Shown piece by piece: positions 1 to 6,882 of a stretch of 14,360 nucleotides of DNA. The first letter of the stretch is position 1, and every line of letters begins with the position of its first letter. A program made the position numbers and the translations under genes. Origin of the DNA: Pedobacter sp. UBA2067 (GTDB lineage: Bacteria; Bacteroidota; Bacteroidia; Sphingobacteriales; Sphingobacteriaceae); NCBI GenBank assembly GCA_002333205.1, contig DDAD01000157.1:82815-97174 (forward strand), read 5' to 3'. A model generated the notes under the pieces. It saw nothing but the letters and a program-made list of their open reading frames with translations. It had not been told where the DNA came from and searched no databases.

Positions 1-662
1 CTTAGCTGATCCTGTGCTTTTTGCCCTGCACCATCTTCACCATGACAGCTTTGACAGTGTTTACGGTACACAAGCAATCCTCTTTTTGGATCGGCTGGAC
101 GATCAAGATAGGGGATTTTTTCTGTAGCCGTACCTTTAGGCTTTTCACCCTTTTTCTGCCCCTGCCCCACCCATTTAAAATAAGCGATCATGGACTGGAT
201 TTCCTTACTGGATTGATCAGGCATTTTACCGTTTAAACTCCGCTGAAAGCAGTCGGAAATGCGATCAGTAACCTGATCGATCTTTCCGGAACGTGCCCCC
301 TTCTTGGGGTAGTTGACGAAGAAAACGGAATAGTTATTTGCAAAGAGCTTTGTCCCCGCATTCAGGTGGCAGTTCTGGCAATTCATACCATTTGAAATTG
401 CGGCAATTTTACCTTTAGGTCCAAAATACTTTCCGGTATTTGCAATTAGTTCCCGGCCATAGCGGATCGCTTCGCCGCTCGCACCGGCAGGTATTTCCAT
501 TGCTGCAGGTGCCGTCACTTTCGCCTGTAACTTAGGGCTGCTTTCGAAAAAATGAGCACTGATAAATAGGAGTCCGCAACAAACGAATAGCAATGAAAGA
601 AAGACGGTTGCCTTTGCGGTATAGATAATTGCAAGTTGTTTTTCCTGCGGGATCTGTTGCAT
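1..662 (-). CDS. TsdA-like dihaem cytochrome c (3' end outside window)
   Basis: Read on the minus strand from ATG at 662, the frame is open to the window edge (220 complete codons, C-terminus missing). Residues about 17-37 are a hydrophobic segment acting as a signal anchor, so the protein should face the periplasm. Two haem-binding motifs are visible: CQNCH at 95-99 and CQSCH at 203-207. The surroundings (YGRELIANTGKYFGPKG before the first motif, HLNAGTK after it, RISDCFQRSLNGKMP near 135-148) resemble the thiosulfate dehydrogenase/tetrathionate reductase TsdA group. Cys138 lies about 40 residues after the first haem, close to where TsdA carries its axial Cys ligand. The gene follows SulP and DinB-like genes on the same strand after a 95-bp gap and may belong to their transcript. 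Haem attachment is certain; the thiosulfate or tetrathionate substrate is inferred. A generic class I cytochrome c is the alternative. Confidence 0.8.
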   Translation of the reverse strand, partial: MQQIPQEKQLAIIYTAKATVFLSLLFVCCGLLFISAHFFESSPKLQAKVTAPAAMEIPAGASGEAIRYGRELIANTGKYFGPKGKIAAISNGMNCQNCHLNAGTKLFANNYSVFFVNYPKKGARSGKIDQVTDRISDCFQRSLNGKMPDQSSKEIQSMIAYFKWVGQGQKKGEKPKGTATEKIPYLDRPADPKRGLLVYRKHCQSCHGEDGAGQKAQDQL

Positions 663-757
663 GAATAGGGATAGATGCTTTTGGTCGCTGTGACCTCAAA
701 ATCTGTACCTCAGCCAGAATTGTGGTTATTCCTCCCAATATTTTGGGTATTAAATGA

Positions 758-1237
758 TCACAATTTCTCGTTTCGCGCCCTAAGCAGCTGTTTTAAGATC
801 ACGATTTGTCCCAAGTGATAATGGACATGCTCCACAGCACCCTGTAAGCTTTTGTAAGCGCTTGGATAGCCTGGCAAAATTTCTAGCGCCAATTGCTCGT
901 TACGAAGTGTACGGATGGCTTCAGCCAGGTCTTTTCCAGATTTGAAACAATCCTTTTTGAGACTTTGCCATTCATCTTCATCAGCCAGGGGAGCATTATC
1001 AAAACCGTTAGATTCGGTTATTTCAACCTTTTCACCGCGTATTCGAAAGGTCATGACCTGATTCCAAAAGGCCAGGTGATGCACCAGTCCTGCGATGGTG
1101 TTGCTTGAAGCCGGTGTAATCTGACCAGCTTCAGTATAGGTCACATCATCAATGGTAGACTTTAGATTCACTTCCGTCCAATTCTGCCCTGCATATACAT
1201 CCAGCAAATGCCCGGCAATAAGTGCTGCGATATTCAT
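758..1237 (-). CDS. DinB/YfiT-like four-helix-bundle protein
   Basis: This 159-residue soluble protein has the features of the DinB/YfiT superfamily, whose members are four-helix bundles that bind a divalent metal through three histidines. The expected ligands are present: His53-His54 in the HHLAFWN segment, and His137 with His141 in EHVHYHLGQ near the C-terminus, a HxxxH arrangement. Length agrees with the family. There is no signal peptide. The start at 1237 lies 24 bp after the stop of the SulP permease on the same strand, so co-transcription is likely. Family members include thiol-dependent transferases (bacillithiol or mycothiol) and damage-inducible proteins of unknown role; nothing here identifies the substrate. 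Confidence 0.82.
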   Translation of the reverse strand: MNIAALIAGHLLDVYAGQNWTEVNLKSTIDDVTYTEAGQITPASSNTIAGLVHHLAFWNQVMTFRIRGEKVEITESNGFDNAPLADEDEWQSLKKDCFKSGKDLAEAIRTLRNEQLALEILPGYPSAYKSLQGAVEHVHYHLGQIVILKQLLRARNEKL

Positions 1238-1261
1238 ACCTGAATATACGCATGTTCTGAC

Positions 1262-2797
1262 TTATATCAGACGGCCAACGGCAACATGATAGGTTGGATC
1301 CTCATCAACATTTACCTCAATTACGGCAGCGGCATTTTTAAGCAGCACCTTGCAGTCTTCACTTAGATAGCGTAAATGTAAGGTCTTACCCGCCTGTGCA
1401 TAGCGATGGGTTAATTTACTCAAGGCATCGATGGCCGACATATCCGTGACTTTACTTTCACGGAAGTTGATGATCACCACTTCAGGATCACCTGCTACAT
1501 CAAACTTTTCATTGAAAGCCGCTACAGAACCGAAAAATAAAGGCCCATATATTTCGTAATGCTTTGCACCATTTTCATCGATGTACTTTCTGGCGCGTAT
1601 ACGTTTGGCGCTTTCCCAGGCGAACACCAGTGCGGAGATGATTACTCCGATCAGGACCGCCAGCGCAAGATTGTGCAGCCAAATGGTGATTAGCGCTACC
1701 AGTACCCCAACAACAATATCCTGCTTCGGCATCTTGTTGACGATCTTGAAGCTCATCCATTCGAAGGTGCCGATGGCCACCATGATCATAACACCCGTTA
1801 GCGCGGCCATTGGCAGTAAGCCGATGATTGGCGCACCAAATAGAATAATCAGCAGGATGGTAAGCGAAGCGATGATGCCCGAGAGCCGGGCACGTGCGCC
1901 TGCAGATAGGTTCACAAGGGTTTGTGCAATCATCGGGCAACCGCCCATTCCGAAGAAAAAGCCATTCAGCATATTTGCACTACCCTGTGCGATACATTCC
2001 CGGTTTCCATCACCGCGTGTTGCCGTAATTTCATCCACCAGGTTTAAGGTTAACAAACCTTCGGTAAGCCCCACAGCTGCCATGATCAGCGCATATGGGA
2101 ATATGATCTCCAGCGTAGCCAATGTGAAAGGAATATTCGGGATGTGGAACGGTGGAAAGCCACCGCTTACCGAAGCAATATCGCTCACGGTTTTGGTCTG
2201 TATGCCGAAGCCAAGTACAACCGCAAAAACTACTATAATGGCGACTAAAGAAGGTGGAACTGCCTTTGAAATTTTAGGGAACAGGAGCACAACAGCTATT
2301 GTTAAAGCCACCAGGCCTGCCATAATGAATAGCGGCTGCCCGGTTAGCCATACCGTTTGTCCATTTACCACCGTTTTAAACTGCTCCAGCTGCGCCATAA
2401 AAATGATCACCGCTAAGCCGTTTACAAAGCCATACATCACCGGCTGGGGCACCAACCTGATGAACTTACCGAACTTAAAAACGCCAATTAGAATCTGAAC
2501 AACGCCTGCGAGTGCTACTGCGCCGAAAACGTATTCAATACCGTGAGATTTCATTAGTGCAATTAGTACAACCACCGTAGCGCCTGCACCACCTGAGATG
2601 AGCCCGGGGCGTCCACCAAATATGGAGGTCACCAAGCCCATGATGAAAGCGGCATATAAACCTGCAAGTGGTGGAAATCCAGCTAGAATAGCGAAGGAGA
2701 GCGACTCCGGCATCATGGTCATTGCGACAGTGAGGCCGGCTAATATTTCAGTTTTGTAATTTACTTTTTGGGATAAGTCAAAGAAGCGGGTAATCAT
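1262..2797 (-). CDS. SulP (SLC26-type) anion permease with C-terminal STAS domain
   Basis: A polytopic inner-membrane transporter of the SulP family, which takes up sulfate, bicarbonate or other inorganic anions. The chosen start (2797) gives 511 residues beginning MITRFFDLSQKVNYKTEILAG, which matches the usual N-terminus of this family. An upstream ATG at 2830 would add 11 residues and overlap the end of the preceding glycosyltransferase by 17 bp. The membrane core spans about 15-395, with the SulP hallmarks around 26-45 (MTMMPESLSFA), ISGGAGATVVV at 67-77, and the 245-305 block with EGLLTLNLVDEITATRGDGN and the MGGCPMIAQT loop. A cytoplasmic STAS domain covers roughly 412-505, with the SKVTDMSAIDAL segment at 448-459. 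It starts 16 bp after the GT4 stop and is followed by the DinB-like gene. The substrate cannot be read from the sequence; the TsdA-like cytochrome downstream makes a sulfur anion attractive but unproven. Confidence 0.93.
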   Translation of the reverse strand: MITRFFDLSQKVNYKTEILAGLTVAMTMMPESLSFAILAGFPPLAGLYAAFIMGLVTSIFGGRPGLISGGAGATVVVLIALMKSHGIEYVFGAVALAGVVQILIGVFKFGKFIRLVPQPVMYGFVNGLAVIIFMAQLEQFKTVVNGQTVWLTGQPLFIMAGLVALTIAVVLLFPKISKAVPPSLVAIIVVFAVVLGFGIQTKTVSDIASVSGGFPPFHIPNIPFTLATLEIIFPYALIMAAVGLTEGLLTLNLVDEITATRGDGNRECIAQGSANMLNGFFFGMGGCPMIAQTLVNLSAGARARLSGIIASLTILLIILFGAPIIGLLPMAALTGVMIMVAIGTFEWMSFKIVNKMPKQDIVVGVLVALITIWLHNLALAVLIGVIISALVFAWESAKRIRARKYIDENGAKHYEIYGPLFFGSVAAFNEKFDVAGDPEVVIINFRESKVTDMSAIDALSKLTHRYAQAGKTLHLRYLSEDCKVLLKNAAAVIEVNVDEDPTYHVAVGRLI

Positions 2798-2813
2798 TTG
2801 GCGAAAGTACGAA

Positions 2814-3998
2814 CTAATCGCCGTTTTCATGATATTCCCTGCCAGCAACAACAGCTCTGTACAGACGGTCGATCTTACCGATGGTATTATCCCATGTAAA
2901 ATCTTGCGCAAAGGCTTTTGCTTTCTTGCCCATGGTAACCTTTAAACTTGGGTCGTCTACAAATTTTTTAATTTGTTGCTGCAGATCGTCCAAATTGGTA
3001 TGATCAACTAGAAATCCCTGTTCACCTTCTGTAATGTAACCGTCCATCCCGGTCTTCCTGGAACCAATTATCGGGAGTCCACAAGCCATCGCTTCAATGT
3101 AAACCCGTCCGAACCATTCTTTATAACTCGGCAGTACAAACAGATCATATTGTGCCAATGTCTGTGGCACCAAATTGTAGCTGATAAATCCTTTAAACTG
3201 CACCTTATCCTTGATGGAGGAAAGCTTTACGATGTTCTTCAGATGTTCCATTTCCGGGCCATCACCATAGATATCATAAGTAAAGCCAGTTTTGATATTG
3301 TCCAGTGCGTATAGCACTTTGTCGATATTTTTCCAGTCGAGCAAACGTGCCATCGTTACAATCTTCAAGACTTTAGTCTCTTCGTATTCCTTCTGTTGAT
3401 CCAGAAAAGGTCTTTCTACGCCGTGCCCAATCACATAAGAATGCTTATTGAAAGGATCACAGGCTTTCCGTTCCTGGTGACTGAGACTGATCAGGGCTTT
3501 AGCATGCCCCATAAACCTGATGATATGCTTATCCAGTTTGCCCTTACCCATCTGGCGGGAGGTAACCACATAAGGAATTTTAAAGTGCTTTGATAGATGA
3601 TAAGCCACACCAGCATCTGCCACAATGTTATGCGCATGGATCAGGTCAATCTTATTATCCTCAACAATACGGTGCAGTTTTTTACGATTGATCAAATAGG
3701 CGAAACGCATGTAGACAGACCAGAGTTGGGCATTCCACTTAAACCTTGGTACAGAAATAATCTCAACCGTTCTATTATCGGCATTGAAGGTCTTTAGATT
3801 CAGAAAATCTTTGTGGTCTTTATGCTTAGGCAGCCACTTTGCAAAAAATGACGTGTAAAGCACGTATACAAAAGTATAATGCACATCCGGATGCATAGCC
3901 TCATGTAAGGCTGCAGTTTTCAGCAAGACATCATTTTCACGTTTTTTTGTAGGCAGAATCGGCGCGGGTATTACGTTCGTCAGGATCAGAACATTCAT
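2814..3998 (-). CDS. Glycosyltransferase family 4 (GT-B fold)
   Basis: A 394-residue cytoplasmic glycosyltransferase that should move a sugar from a nucleotide-sugar donor to a growing surface glycan. The N-terminal Rossmann half begins MNVLILTNVIPAP and contains the DLIHAHNIVADAG acceptor-side motif at 118-130. The C-terminal half begins near 209 (VLKIVTMARLLDWKNID) and holds YDIYGDGPEME at 241-251, the EX7E motif of retaining GT4 enzymes (Glu294 and Glu302), and the ACGLPIIGS donor loop at 305-313. Length is normal. It is transcribed away from the CDP-polyol locus across a 310-bp divergent region and precedes SulP by 16 bp. Acceptor and donor are unknown; placement beside the polymer genes suggests a role in the same glycan. 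Confidence 0.93.
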   Translation of the reverse strand: MNVLILTNVIPAPILPTKKRENDVLLKTAALHEAMHPDVHYTFVYVLYTSFFAKWLPKHKDHKDFLNLKTFNADNRTVEIISVPRFKWNAQLWSVYMRFAYLINRKKLHRIVEDNKIDLIHAHNIVADAGVAYHLSKHFKIPYVVTSRQMGKGKLDKHIIRFMGHAKALISLSHQERKACDPFNKHSYVIGHGVERPFLDQQKEYEETKVLKIVTMARLLDWKNIDKVLYALDNIKTGFTYDIYGDGPEMEHLKNIVKLSSIKDKVQFKGFISYNLVPQTLAQYDLFVLPSYKEWFGRVYIEAMACGLPIIGSRKTGMDGYITEGEQGFLVDHTNLDDLQQQIKKFVDDPSLKVTMGKKAKAFAQDFTWDNTIGKIDRLYRAVVAGREYHENGD

Positions 3999-4308
3999 AC
4001 AGTAGGTATTGGTTTACGAAAAAAAAGATGTAATAAGCTAACAGCAAGCACCATATAAAGTTCGTTATCAATAGCAAACTGTAGAAAAGTGTAATGCAGA
4101 TTTCCCAGAATTAAACGAAATGTATCACAGGCTGTGAAACTACAAAAACAACTCAACCATTTGAATACATTTGTGTTAATTACCAAAACATTAAGAAAAT
4201 ATTAACTTTTTAGTCGATAGTTCCGGAAAATAGCAGCCGGAAAGAGACTCTCCGGAAGTTACGCGGTATCAATGTGGCTTCTCGTTCGTTTATTTATAAA
4301 GACTTAAG
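3999..4308. other. 310-bp divergent intergenic region
   Basis: No convincing gene lies between the divergent glycosyltransferase and the CDP-polyol phosphotransferase. The stretch is AT-rich in the middle (about 4140-4215). It has one perfect TAnnTTTG element facing right (4166-4173), and three copies of a CCGGAA-containing element at 4221-4228, 4237-4242 and 4252-4257. No perfect Bacteroidota -7 element was found facing left towards the gene starting at 3998. A 63-codon minus-strand frame through 3995-4186 shows no family resemblance and is treated as noise. Confidence 0.6.
4166..4173 (+). promoter_or_regulatory. Candidate -7 promoter element (TACATTTG) of the CDP-polyol operon
   Basis: TACATTTG fits the Bacteroidota -7 consensus TAnnTTTG exactly and faces the polymer genes starting at 4309. 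Initiation would fall near 4180 and leave a leader of about 130 nt. No good TTTG -33 element sits about 19 bp upstream, so this is only a candidate. Confidence 0.3.
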
Positions 4309-4947
4309 ATGGGTATCAGACTTTTTTTGCAGCGTTTGCGTCGAATAATATTTTCGTGGCTATCATATCTAGTCCCGAAAAAGAAGGACTTAATCGTTTT
4401 TTACCCGACTCATAATAAAGAAGGCTTTTCAGGCAACCTTAAAAGCTACTTTATTTACCTTCATACTTGTCCGGAAAAATCCCAATACACCGCTGTTTGG
4501 TGTACAAACAATGCGGATACATATCGCTTGCTAAAATCCAAGAACTACAAAGTGGTGAAAGGAAGGTTTGCGATACATTTGAATTTACTTCGTGCAACCC
4601 ACATCATACAAGACAGCACCTATACCTGGCTGCTGGGCAGATTTTCGATTATTCAGCTATGGCATGGTAACGGATTCAAGAACTCCGCTTTACTGGATAC
4701 CACAAACTCGCCAAAAAAGCTGGTTTTACTCAGAAAGGTGTATCGTCAATACAAGATGATTGCAGCCTCCTCGGAGGTTCATAAAGACCTGATGATACGC
4801 AGCTTTGAGAATGAGCGTGTCGCCATTGTTGGATCTCCAAAAAACGATGTTTTTTATGATGACCCATTGTTACCCGGCAAACTCAAAGCGAGGTATAACT
4901 TAAGTCAGTTCGATAAGATCTATGCTTATACCCACCTTCAGAGATAA
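4309..4947 (+). CDS. CDP-glycerol/CDP-ribitol phosphotransferase, N-terminal part (frameshifted gene)
   Basis: These 212 codons encode the front part of a TagB/TagF-type polyol-phosphate transferase (Glyphos_transf family). Such enzymes are peripheral membrane proteins that move glycerol- or ribitol-phosphate from a CDP-polyol onto a glycan. Visible marks are a basic N-terminus with a short hydrophobic or amphipathic stretch, IIQLWHGNGFKN at 114-125 corresponding to the family's QLWHGT motif, and VAIVGSPKNDVFYDD at 171-185 matching the GxPRND motif. The frame ends just after FDKIYAY, exactly where family members continue with a PTFRD motif. That motif appears in the +1 frame in the overlapping reading frame starting at 4922. 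Both frames together span 1138 nt; restoring two bases would give 379 residues, a normal single-domain length. The gene is therefore probably a frameshifted pseudogene, or carries a sequencing error. The CDP-ribitol synthase gene next door suggests ribitol-phosphate as the group transferred. Confidence 0.8.
   Translation: MGIRLFLQRLRRIIFSWLSYLVPKKKDLIVFYPTHNKEGFSGNLKSYFIYLHTCPEKSQYTAVWCTNNADTYRLLKSKNYKVVKGRFAIHLNLLRATHIIQDSTYTWLLGRFSIIQLWHGNGFKNSALLDTTNSPKKLVLLRKVYRQYKMIAASSEVHKDLMIRSFENERVAIVGSPKNDVFYDDPLLPGKLKARYNLSQFDKIYAYTHLQR
4901..4947 (+). other. Frameshift junction in the polyol phosphotransferase
   Basis: Frame 1 reads DKIYAY then THLQR and stops at 4945-4947. The +1 frame has a stop at 4901-4903 and reads IPTFRDKG from 4925. 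The change of frame must therefore lie between 4901 and 4947. The simplest repair is at about 4924-4932, where GCTTATACCC would become GCTTATATACCC: one lost TA unit from a short TA run gives the continuous family-like sequence DKIYAYIPTFRDKG. A one-base deletion would also rejoin the frames. I see no slippery heptamer that would point to programmed shifting. Confidence 0.7.
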
Positions 4948-5446
4948 AGGTGCCTTTGACCCCTTTCAGGAAGAATTCTGGGCTAAGCTCCAGGTATGGC
5001 TGCTGGAAAACAATGTGGCTTTTGTGGTAAAGAAACACCCTTGGGACAAGACCTTGAAAGTGCCTGAGCAGTATACGAACATCATGGATCTTTCCAGCAC
5101 CATCAGCGATGTTCAGGAGCTATTACTGATTTCTGATCTGTTGATATCTGATTATAGTGCGATTGTAACGGACTTCGCGATCACCGGTAAGCCAATACTG
5201 TACTACTTTCACGATTACGATAGTTACACCCAAATCAGAAGTTTCTATTACGATCTCAAAGCCGTTTTGCCGGGGCCCTTCCTATATGATAGTGAAACCT
5301 TACTGTCTTATATAAAGGATTTATCCTGGTTTGAAGCGGCAGACTACCAAGTTGAATTTCAGGCGTTTTTAGCAAGATTCCATACTTATATGGATGGAAA
5401 CTCGTCAAAGCGCGTGCTGGAAGAGATGAAGAGGCTTAGGGCATAA
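4922..5446 (+). CDS. CDP-glycerol/CDP-ribitol phosphotransferase, C-terminal part (frameshifted gene)
   Basis: This 174-codon frame carries the C-terminal, nucleotide-binding half of the transferase begun at 4309. In order it shows the PTFRDKG motif (residues 4-10), VVKKHPWDK at 35-43 containing the conserved K-x-HP element, a DVQELLLISDLLISDYSA stretch at 63-80 with the SDYS signature, and the TGKPILYYFHDYDSY block at 88-102. It ends in an FYYDLKAVLPGPF segment at 108-120 typical of the family. The ATG at 4922 falls inside the preceding frame (26-bp overlap) and at a point where family members have no domain boundary, so independent translation is possible but probably does not yield a working enzyme alone. 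The stop lies 33 bp before the ATG of the CDP-ribitol synthase gene, consistent with one operon. Confidence 0.78.
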   Translation: MLIPTFRDKGAFDPFQEEFWAKLQVWLLENNVAFVVKKHPWDKTLKVPEQYTNIMDLSSTISDVQELLLISDLLISDYSAIVTDFAITGKPILYYFHDYDSYTQIRSFYYDLKAVLPGPFLYDSETLLSYIKDLSWFEAADYQVEFQAFLARFHTYMDGNSSKRVLEEMKRLRA

Positions 5447-5479
5447 AGCCACAAGTTTTAATATACCTATTTGAAAAAT

Positions 5480-6844
5480 ATGCAACCTAGAAAAAATATC
5501 GCAGTAATCCTCGCGGGCGGCAAAGGTGTTAGATTAGATGAGCAGCGACCTAAACAATTGCTGAAAATTGCTGGGAAAAAAGTTATTGAACATACCCTGG
5601 AAGTTTTTGAAAATCATCCGGAAATACATGAGATCGCCGTGGTTTCTAATGTATTCCATATCTCTGACGTTGAAGAAATCGCTAAAGTCAACAACTTCAG
5701 CAAGCTTAAAAAAATACTGAATGGTGGTGCCGAAAGGTACGACTCGAGTCTTTCGGCAATTAATGCTTATATGGACCAGGACGTTAACCTGATCTTTCAT
5801 GATGCGGTCCGCCCTTTAGTAAATCACCGGATCATTTCCGACTGCATTGAAGCTTTGAGGGATTTCAATGCGGTAGATGTTGCGATAAAGACAACAGACA
5901 CCATTATCCAGGTTCAGGATAGCTTGATTGATGCGATTCCAAACCGCGATCTATTATACAACGGGCAAACCCCACAGGCTTTCCATATTGAAACCATCAG
6001 GAAAGCATACGAACTTGCCCTGCAGGATCCGGATTTCCGGGCGACTGATGATTGTGGCGTTGTAAAGAAGTATCTTCCTGAAGAGCGGATCTATGTCGTT
6101 TCGGGTGAGCAATTCAACATGAAGCTGACCTATAAGGAAGATGTCTTTTTGATCGATAAGCTTTTTCAGCTTAAGTCTTCCATAGACAACGGATTGTCAC
6201 TTTCCGACGAGGTAACCGCCATGCTAAAAGATCGCGTTGTGGTTGTTTTTGGCGGCAGCTATGGCATTGGCAAAGAGATTCTTGAAATCTGTAAATCTTC
6301 ATCGGCAATTGGTTACTGCTTTAGCCGGGGCAATAATGTCGATGTCTCCTCACCTGAGCAAGTGGCAAAAGCACTCGAAGAAGTTTACAACAAAGAAGGG
6401 CAGATTGATTTCGTTGTGAATACGGCCGCTATACTGGATAAACAATCGTTAACCAACATGTCATATGAGGATATCACCAGAAGCATAAATGTAAACTATC
6501 TTGGGTCTGTGATTGTTGCAAAAGAAAGCTTTAAGTACCTGCAACGGACAAAGGGCTCATTGTTACTATATACATCCAGTTCTTACACCAGAGGCCGAAG
6601 CCTTTACAGCATTTACTCTTCTACCAAAGCTGCCATTGTCAATCTTGTGCAGGCACTAAGTGAGGAATGGTCTGACATCAGAATTAACTGCATAAACCCC
6701 GAACGCACCAAAACACCGATGCGTATTAAAAACTTTGGGAATGAAGCAGACCATTCGTTGCTTAAACCCGAAGTAGTGGCCATTGCTTCTATAAACACGC
6801 TGTTCTCAGATAAATCCGGCCAGGTCATTGACGTGAAATTATAA
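5480..6844 (+). CDS. Bifunctional cytidylyltransferase / SDR, CDP-ribitol synthase (Acs1/Bcs1-type)
   Basis: A 454-residue fusion. Residues 1-230 are an IspD/TarI-like cytidylyltransferase with LAGGKGVRLDEQRPKQ at 11-26 and HDAVRP at 107-112. Residues about 250-454 are a short-chain dehydrogenase with the nucleotide loop GGSYGIG at 258-264, NTAA at 314-317, a serine run at 366-368, the catalytic pair Tyr379/Lys383 (YSSTK), and CINPERTKTPM near 404-414. This architecture is known from Haemophilus influenzae Acs1/Bcs1, which reduces ribulose 5-phosphate to ribitol 5-phosphate and activates it with CTP to CDP-ribitol. A TTG at 5471 would add three residues; the ATG at 5480 is preferred. It sits between the polyol-phosphate transferase and a GT4 gene, supplying the activated polyol. 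The standalone IspD of isoprenoid synthesis is unlikely because of the fused dehydrogenase. Confidence 0.9.
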   Translation: MQPRKNIAVILAGGKGVRLDEQRPKQLLKIAGKKVIEHTLEVFENHPEIHEIAVVSNVFHISDVEEIAKVNNFSKLKKILNGGAERYDSSLSAINAYMDQDVNLIFHDAVRPLVNHRIISDCIEALRDFNAVDVAIKTTDTIIQVQDSLIDAIPNRDLLYNGQTPQAFHIETIRKAYELALQDPDFRATDDCGVVKKYLPEERIYVVSGEQFNMKLTYKEDVFLIDKLFQLKSSIDNGLSLSDEVTAMLKDRVVVVFGGSYGIGKEILEICKSSSAIGYCFSRGNNVDVSSPEQVAKALEEVYNKEGQIDFVVNTAAILDKQSLTNMSYEDITRSINVNYLGSVIVAKESFKYLQRTKGSLLLYTSSSYTRGRSLYSIYSSTKAAIVNLVQALSEEWSDIRINCINPERTKTPMRIKNFGNEADHSLLKPEVVAIASINTLFSDKSGQVIDVKL

Positions 6845-6882
6845 CCATCTACGCCCTCACCTCTCATTAAAGCTACACTACC

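Noticed and set aside
532..738. A 68-codon minus-strand frame
   Set aside because: It lies largely over the N-terminus of the TsdA-like cytochrome in another frame; the cytochrome frame carries clear haem motifs and a signal anchor.
734..747. CCCAA-TATT-TTGGG inverted repeat between the DinB-like and cytochrome genes
   Set aside because: The stem is only 5 bp and no T-run follows on the minus strand; a terminator or operator cannot be supported.
1256..1271. A small inverted repeat TCTGA/TCAGA at the SulP stop codon
   Set aside because: A 5-bp AT-rich stem without a T-run is too weak to call a terminator.
1581..2498. A 305-codon plus-strand frame opposite the SulP gene
   Set aside because: It is the antisense shadow of a strongly supported permease and shows no family features of its own.
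2798..2911. N-terminal extension of the SulP permease to 2911
   Set aside because: It would overlap the GT4 gene by 98 bp and add residues unlike the family; the start at 2797 (or at most 2830) fits better.
3995..4186. A 63-codon minus-strand frame overlapping the start of the GT4 gene by 4 bp
   Set aside because: It has no recognisable family features, lies in a divergent promoter region, and has no supporting promoter.
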